Assembly (NCBI GenBank): GCA_947491935.1
Contig: CANLLF010000005.1
Span: 186,001-250,000 of the forward strand
Reading direction: 5' to 3'
Source: an uncultured Roseicyclus sp.
GTDB lineage: Bacteria > Pseudomonadota > Alphaproteobacteria > Rhodobacterales > Rhodobacteraceae
DNA length: 64,000 nucleotides
Shown: positions 1-7,949 of the stretch, in pieces
How the letters are laid out: each line of letters opens with the position of its first letter
Position numbering within the stretch: position 1 is the stretch's first letter
Program-made: the position numbers and the translations under genes
Notes under the pieces: model-generated
The model's database searches: none
What the model was told of the DNA's origin: nothing
What the model saw: only the letters and a program-made list of their open reading frames with translations

Positions 1-1
1 G

Positions 2-1000
2 GGCAACGATCTGGTGGGCTACGGCCTGGTCGTCGGCCTGAACGGCACCGGGGACGGCCTGCGCAATGCCCCATTCACCGAAGAGATCATGGTGAACATT
101 CTCGAACGGCTTGGAGTGAACGTTACGGGTGAGCAATTTCGCCCTCAGAATGTCGCTGCCGTCATTGTAACCTCAACCCTGCCGCCGTTTGCCAGGCAGG
201 GTGGGCAGATTGACATCACGGTTTCTGCGATCGGCGATGCCGACAGTCTGCTCGGCGGGACACTGGTCATGACCCCGCTGACGGCGGCAGACGGCGAAAT
301 ATATGCGGTCGCACAAGGCGCAGTGATCGCGGGCGGCGCCTCCGCCGGAGGGGACGGAGCGCAAGTTGTTCAGGGCGTACCGACGGCGGGTGTTATTCCG
401 GCCGGCGCGCGGGTGGAACGCGAGGTTGGCTTCGACTTCACAGATATGGCCCAGATTCGTCTTGCCTTGCGATCCCCGGATTTTACAACTGCCGCTCGGA
501 TAGAAGTCGCGATAAATACCGAATTCGGTCGTGGCGTCGCGGCAATGCTCGATGCTGGCACCGTCCTTCTTGATATCGAGCGCACACGGGCGCCGTCACC
601 GGCGCACGCAATAACACGGGTTGAGAACATCTTGGTCGAACCGGAAACGCGCGCCCGTGTCGTCGTTGATCAAAGATCGGGGACAATCGTGATGGGCGAG
701 GATGTCCGCATCAGCCGCGTGGCTGTCGCGCAAGGTAACCTGACCCTTCGTATAGAAGAAGAACCTATCGTCGTTCAGCCAAATCCCTTTGCAGAAGGAG
801 AGACGGTAGTGGTTCCGAGGACGCAGGCTGATCTGCTCGAAGATCCCGGCACTCGGCTGGCAGAGATCCGCGGCGGCACATCCCTTTCGGAGGTCGTTGG
901 CGCACTGAATGCGCTTGGTGTTTCGCCGAGAGACATGATCGACATTCTATCGAGCATCGAAGCCGCCGGCGCTTTGCACGCGGAATTCATCGTAAGGTAG
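2..1000 (+). CDS. flgI: Flagellar P-ring protein FlgI (5' end truncated by window edge)
   Basis: Open frame from window edge; GNDLVGYGLVVGLNGTGDGLRNAPFTE motif typical of FlgI. Confidence 0.95.
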   Translation, partial: GNDLVGYGLVVGLNGTGDGLRNAPFTEEIMVNILERLGVNVTGEQFRPQNVAAVIVTSTLPPFARQGGQIDITVSAIGDADSLLGGTLVMTPLTAADGEIYAVAQGAVIAGGASAGGDGAQVVQGVPTAGVIPAGARVEREVGFDFTDMAQIRLALRSPDFTTAARIEVAINTEFGRGVAAMLDAGTVLLDIERTRAPSPAHAITRVENILVEPETRARVVVDQRSGTIVMGEDVRISRVAVAQGNLTLRIEEEPIVVQPNPFAEGETVVVPRTQADLLEDPGTRLAEIRGGTSLSEVVGALNALGVSPRDMIDILSSIEAAGALHAEFIVR

Positions 1001-1420
1001 AACCAAGGCAGCGCAGCAACGTGACATTGGCCGCTGATCGTTGGAAAATCATATGGATTTAAAGCCTTGGGTCTTGATTGGTCATGTCCCAGCCAAACCT
1101 ACTCTCCGCTAGAGATCCCAACAAGACCGCCTTGCCGCATAGCATATGCCTAATTGTGCGACCAACAACAGTTCGACCATGCAACACAACTAGCTGACCC
1201 GAACAGGTTTCGGCTGCGTCTATAGCTCGTTGATGAATAGGATGCGGGACCACGTCGTACGGTTTGTTCGATATGGCCCCGTTGTGAAAACGCGGCAAGC
1301 TTCAAATCTACTATAGGATTTGAGCTGTAGACACCCTGGTGTCATTTTGGGCAGTCAACGAGTATCGCGATGGGGCGGCGAGGCAGGGTACGCGGATCAA
1401 GTCGCCGCCCGCTCAATTTA

Positions 1421-1900
1421 TCAAATTTGACGAAGACGTCGCACAACGGTGCGTGCAACGGGGCCGGGGAGCGACTTGAGCGTTTCGATCCTAGCACCGC
1501 GATCAAGTTTGCTTAGCAGCTTGGCTATCACGGCGGGGTGCTCGCTCCCCAATGTCGCACGATCAAGATTTGACGCGAGACGCGCCTCTACTCCGGGTCG
1601 GTCGTCTTGTTGCCTGTCCCGGTGTGGAGCCGCTGCGTCATTCACTGTGTTTTCAGGTTCAGGCGGGGCGGCTTTCTTCGCGCTACGCCCTGGCTCCGCG
1701 TTGCTGCGCAACCGTTCCAACAGACGGTTGCGATGCCAGGCCACCCGACTTGCGTCCACCTCCAACCCGGCGGTTGTCAGATCAGGGTTGTCTGCGCGGA
1801 GTTTTTTCATGCCTTCCGGCCCCAGCAGCGACGACAAGACACTCATTTTTTCGGCTTTGGATGCAGGGACGTTCGGTTCATGATTTGGATTGGTCTGCAT
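1421..1900 (-). CDS. Hypothetical flagellar-cluster protein with FliG-like EHP motif at C-terminus
   Basis: ATG at 1900 preceded by GGAGG SD; C-term LGSEHPAVIAKLLSKLDRGARIETLKSLPGPVARTVVRRL resembles FliG EHPQ segment; downstream of fliP. Confidence 0.7.
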   Translation of the reverse strand: MQTNPNHEPNVPASKAEKMSVLSSLLGPEGMKKLRADNPDLTTAGLEVDASRVAWHRNRLLERLRSNAEPGRSAKKAAPPEPENTVNDAAAPHRDRQQDDRPGVEARLASNLDRATLGSEHPAVIAKLLSKLDRGARIETLKSLPGPVARTVVRRLRQI

Positions 1901-1938
1901 GAGATCCTCCGAAAAATGTTGTAAGGCTGGCGCGTTGG

Positions 1939-2667
1939 TCAGAAGTAACTTCGGACCAACGCGCCGGTAATCAGGGCCCATCCGTCCGCGACGACGAAGA
2001 AGGCCAGTTTGAAGGGGAGCGCAACGATGGCGGGCGGCACCATCATCATGCCCATGGACATCAAGATCGCCGCGACGACGAGGTCGATCACAAGGAACGG
2101 CAGAAAGATCAGAAATCCGATCTGAAACGCGCGCTCCACCTCGCTGAGCATGAAAGCCGGCACAAGGACGGAGGCGTCGGGATCCGCCACCTCGGAACCC
2201 GGGCGCATTTCAACGAGTGCGGCGAGTGTGGATTGGTCCACGCGATTGAGCATGAAGCCGCGAAACGGGTCGTAGATAAGTGGCACGGCTTCCTCGACGG
2301 TCAAGTCGCCCGCCACCAGTGGGGCGATACCGGACGCGTAGGCGGCCTCGAATACCGGCGCCATCACGAAATAGGTCAGGAAGAGCGCAAGGCTCACGAT
2401 AAGCATGTTTGGTGGCGATTGCTGCAACCCGATCGCCTGCCGGAGGATCGACAGCACCGTGACGATGAACGGAAAGCACGTCACCATCACGGCGAGACCC
2501 GGTGCGAGGCTGAGAATGGTGATCAGCGCGATCAACTGGAGGGACCGCGCCGTCAGGCTACCGCCGTCGCCGAAATCCAATGTGACCTCCTGGGCGTGCA
2601 GCAATCCCGGCAGAGCTGCCGCCGCGAAGATCAAAAGGAGGAAGAGGGTCGGCTTAGCCTTCCACAT
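1939..2667 (-). CDS. fliP: Flagellar export apparatus protein FliP
   Basis: FliP family signature (SLQLIALITILSLAPGLAVMVTCFPFIVTVLSILRQAIGLQQSPPNMLI). Confidence 0.95.
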   Translation of the reverse strand: MWKAKPTLFLLLIFAAAALPGLLHAQEVTLDFGDGGSLTARSLQLIALITILSLAPGLAVMVTCFPFIVTVLSILRQAIGLQQSPPNMLIVSLALFLTYFVMAPVFEAAYASGIAPLVAGDLTVEEAVPLIYDPFRGFMLNRVDQSTLAALVEMRPGSEVADPDASVLVPAFMLSEVERAFQIGFLIFLPFLVIDLVVAAILMSMGMMMVPPAIVALPFKLAFFVVADGWALITGALVRSYF

Positions 2668-2941
2668 TGCCGCGATCCACAAGGTCGGTCACACGGACCG
2701 CCAGTTGACCCGCGCGGTCCCCGTCCAGTTCCACCAATTCGCCCTCCGCGATGATCTTGTCGCCGACCCAGAGGCTGACTTTATCCTCGATACGGCTATC
2801 GAGAGGCAGAACGGTTTCGGGGTCCATCGCCAACATCTCGGAAAGACGCGGCCGCGCCTTGCCGACGCAAACGCGGATCTCGATCGGAACCGAATGCAGG
2901 GCTGAGGCGCGTTGGGTTTGGGGGGTCATGTCGGACATCAA
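2654..2941 (-). CDS. fliN: Flagellar motor switch protein FliN
   Basis: SpoA-type domain (VPIEIRVCVGKARPRLSEMLAMDPETVLPLDSRIEDKVSLWVGDKIIAEGELV). Confidence 0.9.
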   Translation of the reverse strand: MMSDMTPQTQRASALHSVPIEIRVCVGKARPRLSEMLAMDPETVLPLDSRIEDKVSLWVGDKIIAEGELVELDGDRAGQLAVRVTDLVDRGNVEG

Positions 2942-3570
2942 GCAGCTCCTTGGGACAGGGTCGGTTCTGGCGTCTCGGCCTCCGCGATCTGCGCGCGGAA
3001 GCCTGCAATCGCTTCGGTAATGCGCGCGGCGGCGCCAGCCATATCGAGGTCACGGCGATCAGCGCCGGCACGGATAGAAACTTGCCCTTCGGCATAGGCG
3101 GGCTCGGCGCGAACGGTGGCGTCCAGTTCCGTTTCGTCGATCAGACGCTCGAGGCTGGCGCAGGCGTTGGGAGCCGCGACCATGACGATGCGAGCGTCTG
3201 CCTGGGCATCCGCCAAGCTCCCCAATTCCGCCAGAACGTTCGGCGCGACGGCAGCCGCAGCCATTTGAGGAAGCAATGTCGCGCTGACCTCTTCAAAGAA
3301 TGGCCCCAATGCCGCGAGCACGTCGCGACGTGCGGCATCATATGTCAGCCTCGCCTCGGCGAGGTTCTTGGCGAGGTCCACGGCAACGCTGCTGCGTTCA
3401 TTGGCTTCGGCGGCAGCACAATCGGCCCAACCGTTTTTGTAACCACTATCGTAGGCCTCAAGCGCGTCTGGCTCCGACATCGGCACGGAGGACTGGGCCG
3501 ATGCGCCGTCAAGATCGGCCAACCCATGTGCGGTGCTTCCGAAATCCTGAAGAGAGAGTTTACGGGTCAT
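2938..3570 (-). CDS. fliH: FliH-like flagellar assembly protein
   Basis: Position between fliF and fliN; Ala/Glu-rich helical sequence with FliH-like C-terminal half. Confidence 0.6.
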   Translation of the reverse strand: MTRKLSLQDFGSTAHGLADLDGASAQSSVPMSEPDALEAYDSGYKNGWADCAAAEANERSSVAVDLAKNLAEARLTYDAARRDVLAALGPFFEEVSATLLPQMAAAAVAPNVLAELGSLADAQADARIVMVAAPNACASLERLIDETELDATVRAEPAYAEGQVSIRAGADRRDLDMAGAAARITEAIAGFRAQIAEAETPEPTLSQGAA

Positions 3571-5336
3571 CGGACGGCATCCTCATCTTCGTCCATCCAG
3601 CTCCGCAGGATTTGTACCGTCTCTTCTTCCCGCTCGGAGATCAGACGCCGCAGACGATTCACAGGGTCGAGGTCAACGAGATCCTGTTCTGTCTCCTCAC
3701 TCATCGCACCGGACATCATCATCGGAAGGGCGTCATCGAACGCATTTCCCATGCTGGTCATCTGGGGAGAGCTTGCGCCACCGCTCGAGGTCTTTCCCGC
3801 CCCGATCGCCGGGAAGTTCGTTTCGGTCGCCATCGGCAGACTGCCAGGATCAAAGCCTTCGGGATCATCCAGTTCCGCGACAGGGGCGGGCAATCCTGCC
3901 GCGGGTTCAAGGGGGGGCAGGGAATTGTTTGGGCCTTCTGCGGCCTCGGCGGGACGGCTCAGCATCGGACGGAGCAGACCGAATATGATGCCAAGGGCCA
4001 CAATCGCCAGCAGAAGGGTTTGAATAATCCGTCCGATATCGAGGTTCAGGCGGTCCGCGAACCCGGGTTCTGTCAGATCGATGATGGCAGCGGCATCGAA
4101 CGCCATCGACTGGATCGTGACTTGATCGCCGCGCTCGACATCGTACCCGATCGCAGAGCGGACCAATTCCGTCAGAGCCTCCAGTTCGGCATCGGGACGG
4201 GGCACCGTCGCGGCACTGCCATCGGCACCGATCTCTTCCACTCCGTTCAGAAGGACGGCAACCGTGATCCGGCGCACATCGCCCGGCTCCCGCTCCACCT
4301 CCCGTTGCAGTTCCGAGAGATCAAAGGTGACCCGCTCACGCGACTCGGTGATCTGCGCCGAAGATCCTTCCCCGCCCCCCGCATCTCCGTCCGGCAGGTT
4401 CGATGCAACGGTGACCCCGGCGCCCGCGGTATCTTGTGTGGCGTTGTCCATTTCTTCGGTTTCTGTCGCGATGATCACGCGGCTTTCGGGATCGATCACG
4501 CGTTCGAGGATCGTCTCGCGGGCCGTTTCCAGCTCGACCGACACTTGCACCACGGCGTTTCCGGGGCCGACCCGCGCCGCCAGAAGGCGTTCGATATCCG
4601 TGCGCATTTGATCGGCGCGACTTGCGGCATCGGCCGCTGGCGTCATTTGCTCCTGCGCCCCCATGACCTGGCCGGAATCTGCATCGACCACAGTGACGTT
4701 GTCAGGGCTCAACCCCGGAACGGAGGAGGCGACGAGGTAGCGCAGTGCCTGTGCATGCCCCGGCGCGAGGCCGCCCGCCGCGGGACGTATCGCGACGGAT
4801 GCGGTGACATCCTGGGTTGGTTGAAACGGATCTGAGGACGGGTTCGCAATATGGACACGCGCAGCGCGAATCGCGGGGGAGGCGATGATGGTTCGCGACA
4901 GCTCCCCCTCTTTCGCGCGCCAATAGGCGGCGTCGAACATCTGCGATGTGGTGCCAAATCCCGAGAGAGAATCAAGGAGTTCATACCCCTGAGGGCCATT
5001 TGCCGGCAGGCCCTCACCGGCCAGTTGCATACGTAGAGAATCGCGCTGTGCAGCATCGACAAGGATCGTGTCACCCTCGACGCGATGGGCAACGCCACGC
5101 GCCGAAATCGCCTCAACCACCTCACCTGCGGCGGCCGGATCCAACCCACTATAGAGAAGAGCGTAAGACGGCTGAGACGCAATGCGCGTCAAGATGACCA
5201 ACACCACGACGAGCGCTGCGATACCTCCGATCAGCAGGCCCCGCCGGCGTCCATCCATCCCGTTCCATAGCTCCAGCAGCGTGTTCACCGCATCACCTTT
5301 CGCATCGACCCATTCTGGCCCGTTGAGGTCAGACAT
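3567..5336 (-). CDS. fliF: Flagellar MS-ring protein FliF
   Basis: YALLYSGLDPAAAGEVVEAISARGVAHRVEGDTILV...ARVHIANPSSDPF typical of FliF. Confidence 0.97.
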   Translation of the reverse strand: MSDLNGPEWVDAKGDAVNTLLELWNGMDGRRRGLLIGGIAALVVVLVILTRIASQPSYALLYSGLDPAAAGEVVEAISARGVAHRVEGDTILVDAAQRDSLRMQLAGEGLPANGPQGYELLDSLSGFGTTSQMFDAAYWRAKEGELSRTIIASPAIRAARVHIANPSSDPFQPTQDVTASVAIRPAAGGLAPGHAQALRYLVASSVPGLSPDNVTVVDADSGQVMGAQEQMTPAADAASRADQMRTDIERLLAARVGPGNAVVQVSVELETARETILERVIDPESRVIIATETEEMDNATQDTAGAGVTVASNLPDGDAGGGEGSSAQITESRERVTFDLSELQREVEREPGDVRRITVAVLLNGVEEIGADGSAATVPRPDAELEALTELVRSAIGYDVERGDQVTIQSMAFDAAAIIDLTEPGFADRLNLDIGRIIQTLLLAIVALGIIFGLLRPMLSRPAEAAEGPNNSLPPLEPAAGLPAPVAELDDPEGFDPGSLPMATETNFPAIGAGKTSSGGASSPQMTSMGNAFDDALPMMMSGAMSEETEQDLVDLDPVNRLRRLISEREEETVQILRSWMDEDEDAVR

Positions 5337-5349
5337 ACCGCCCGCACGA

Positions 5350-5364
5350 TTAACAATCGGTTAG
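5350..5364. promoter_or_regulatory. Candidate CtrA-binding site (TTAA-N7-TTAG) in the fliF/fliL divergent promoter
   Basis: TTAACAATCGGTTAG matches TTAA-N7-TTAA with one mismatch, between divergent flagellar genes. Confidence 0.6.
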
Positions 5365-5411
5365 TGCCTTCCCTCTAAAACGACGAAGAACGAAACAGGA
5401 TCATGTGAGAC

Positions 5412-5918
5412 ATGGACCAAGACGGAAAAACTGAAGAAACCAAGAAGAAGAAGGGCTTATTGGCCCCGCTTCTGATCGGAGTGATTCTGGCCGCATTGGG
5501 TGGGGGTGGAGGCTTTTGGGCCGTAACGTCAGGCCCACTCGCATCCGACATATCCGGTGTGCAGGAGCATGGTGAAGAGGATACACACGGTCATGAAGAG
5601 ACCTCTTCTGATCCCGTCGACGTAGCCTTCATCGAACTTGAAACGATGGTGATTCCCCTGGGTGCGGAAAGCAGCGGTCGCAATCTGATCTTCGGTGCCT
5701 CGTTGGAAGTGCAACCGGAGCATCAGGAGGAAGTTACCCTACTGACGCCGCGGGTTCTGGACGTTTTGAATTCGTATCTCCGCGTCATTTCCATCTCTGA
5801 ATTGAGCGAGCCGACGAGCCTCGCGCGACTCCGCGCGCAGATGCTCAGGCGCATCCAAGTGGTCACCGGCTCAGGCCGGGTCCGCGACCTCCTCGTGACG
5901 CAATTTGTGGTGAACTGA
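5412..5918 (+). CDS. fliL: Flagellar basal body-associated protein FliL
   Basis: Single N-terminal TM, FliL-type C-terminal domain (LTPRVLDVLNSYLRVISISEL...LLVTQFVVN). Confidence 0.85.
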   Translation: MDQDGKTEETKKKKGLLAPLLIGVILAALGGGGGFWAVTSGPLASDISGVQEHGEEDTHGHEETSSDPVDVAFIELETMVIPLGAESSGRNLIFGASLEVQPEHQEEVTLLTPRVLDVLNSYLRVISISELSEPTSLARLRAQMLRRIQVVTGSGRVRDLLVTQFVVN

Positions 5919-6422
5919 ATGAATCTTCTGCTCAGCTATGGTGCCGACCTGATGGTGATACTCGCGAGTCTCGGGGCGATGGCCTATTGCATGATTCTCT
6001 CGCGAAGGCTCTCGCGATTGACATCGTTCGACAAGGGCCTCGGCAGTGCAATTGCCGTCATGTCGAGCCAGGTCGAAGAGATGAAATCTGCCCTGCGGGA
6101 GGCCAAGGCCGGCTCTGACGGGGCGGGCAAGCAACTCAATGATCTCGTTCACCAGGCGCGGGAGATCTCGTCCGAGTTGGAAATGATGATCGCCGCCTGC
6201 CACGACTTTGCGGAAGAGGCGATCGAAGTACAGGCAAAACCAGAGGGGTCGGATGACGCCGCCGCCATCGAGGTGAAGCCTGACGAAGACGAGCAAATGG
6301 CGGAAGCCAAGCCGGCTACGCCCTTGTTCGGTTCTCGACGCGCTGCAGCAAACCGCGAAGAACCCGCGCCGTCTGCATCCGTTCAACCGCTGTTTCGTCA
6401 CCGCAAATCGGCGGCGGGCTAA
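5919..6422 (+). CDS. Membrane-anchored flagellar-cluster protein (DUF6468-like?)
   Basis: N-terminal TM then coiled-coil; located between fliL and motE-like gene. Confidence 0.6.
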   Translation: MNLLLSYGADLMVILASLGAMAYCMILSRRLSRLTSFDKGLGSAIAVMSSQVEEMKSALREAKAGSDGAGKQLNDLVHQAREISSELEMMIAACHDFAEEAIEVQAKPEGSDDAAAIEVKPDEDEQMAEAKPATPLFGSRRAAANREEPAPSASVQPLFRHRKSAAG

Positions 6423-6425
6423 ACC

Positions 6426-7043
6426 ATGGCGCGTGAGAAAAAGAGACGGCGGCTCAAGCGTGGCGGCTTGCTTCTGACCCTTGGAATTCTGTTCGCGGCA
6501 TCCGTGATCTTGCGGGTCGGCACCATGGACATGAACCTGGTCTCGACGGCGGAAGCGTCAGATCCGGCGCCTGCCATGTCGGTTGCGGGGCCCACGGCCC
6601 CGATCCGCGCGGCGTTGGACGAAGTCACGGCGTTGCGCGACCGGCTGGCATCCCGTGAACGCGAATTGGACGACCGGGAGCGGGCCATCGACGCAGCGCA
6701 AGCCCTGGTGGAAGCGCGCCTGAGCGAGCTTGAAGCCGCCGAGGCGCGTCTTGAAGCCCTGATCCAAACATCGGATAGCGCAGCCGAGGGGGATTTGGCC
6801 CGGCTCACGCAGGTCTATGAGACCATGGATCCGGATCAGGCGGCGGCGCTGTTCGAGCAGATGGACGCCAACTTCGCCGCCGGGTTCCTGACGCGGATGG
6901 CGCCGGGCGTCAGTGCTGACATCATGACGGAGCTCGACCCGGCAACAGCCTATGCGATTTCCATTGTCATCGCGACCAGAAATGCCGCTGCGCCAACGCT
7001 GCAGCCTCCAGATGTCAGCCCCGAATCCGACACTGAATCTTAA
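6426..7043 (+). CDS. MotE-like flagellar protein
   Basis: TM + coiled coil + LTQVYETMDPDQAAALFEQMDANFAAGFLTRMAP, MotE-family-like C-terminus. Confidence 0.7.
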   Translation: MAREKKRRRLKRGGLLLTLGILFAASVILRVGTMDMNLVSTAEASDPAPAMSVAGPTAPIRAALDEVTALRDRLASRERELDDRERAIDAAQALVEARLSELEAAEARLEALIQTSDSAAEGDLARLTQVYETMDPDQAAALFEQMDANFAAGFLTRMAPGVSADIMTELDPATAYAISIVIATRNAAAPTLQPPDVSPESDTES

Positions 7044-7085
7044 GTCTTAGCTGCCAAGCCTGATAGCAGCGCAGGAGAACCCGCA

Positions 7086-7949
7086 ATGCTTGGAATCGTT
7101 GGAATTGTCGTTGTGCTCGCCATGGTTTTTGGCGGCTACAGCCTGGCCGGCGGAAAATTCGGCATCATCATCAAGGCGCTTCCGTTCGAGATGATGATGA
7201 TCATGGGGGCCGCCACCGGTGCCTTCCTGATTTCCAACAACAAGGGCACCATCAAGGCCACAGTCGGCGGTTTGAAGAAGGTCTTCGCAGGACCTGCCTG
7301 GAAAGATGAGGACTACCGGGATCTTCTGTGCCTGATGTTCGAGCTCATTCGCCTCCAGCGTCAGAACGCGGTTGCCGTTGAGGAGCATATCGAAAACCCA
7401 GAGGGCTCCGAGATCTTCGGGCGCTACCCCAAAATTCTCAAGGACCACGAAGCCGTCGAGTTGATTTGCGACACGATGCGCTCCGCCGCGATGAACTACA
7501 ACGATCCTCACCAGGTCGAAGAAGTGCTCGACAAACGCCTCGAGCAAAACGTGCACCACCAGATGCACGGCAGCCACGCGATGCAAACCGTGGCGGACGG
7601 CCTTCCGGCCCTTGGGATCGTTGCCGCCGTCCTTGGCGTGATCAAGACGATGGCGTCCATCGATCAGCCGCCGGAGATACTTGGCGGCCTGATCGGCGGT
7701 GCCCTTGTCGGCACATTCCTCGGTGTGTTTCTGGCCTACGGTTTCGTGGGCCCGTTTGCGGCAAAAATGAAGACGGTGATCGAAGAGGATCATCAATTCT
7801 ACCTCATGATACGTGAGGTTCTGATCGCCAATCTGCACAACCATGCCACCAATATTTGCATCGAGGTTGGCCGCCAGAACGCCCCCCATGACGTTCGGCC
7901 GGACTTCAATGACCTGGAGGAGGCGCTGCGGGGTCTCAAAGCCGCATGA
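7086..7949 (+). CDS. motA: Flagellar stator protein MotA
   Basis: MotA/ExbB-type TM segments; PALGIVAAVLGVIKTMASIDQPPEILGGLIGGALVGTFLGVFLAYG. Confidence 0.95.
   Translation: MLGIVGIVVVLAMVFGGYSLAGGKFGIIIKALPFEMMMIMGAATGAFLISNNKGTIKATVGGLKKVFAGPAWKDEDYRDLLCLMFELIRLQRQNAVAVEEHIENPEGSEIFGRYPKILKDHEAVELICDTMRSAAMNYNDPHQVEEVLDKRLEQNVHHQMHGSHAMQTVADGLPALGIVAAVLGVIKTMASIDQPPEILGGLIGGALVGTFLGVFLAYGFVGPFAAKMKTVIEEDHQFYLMIREVLIANLHNHATNICIEVGRQNAPHDVRPDFNDLEEALRGLKAA

Noticed and set aside
3300-4835. 511-aa plus-strand ORF opposite fliF
   Set aside because: Antisense shadow ORF typical of high-GC DNA; no recognisable domains; fliF on the other strand is certain.
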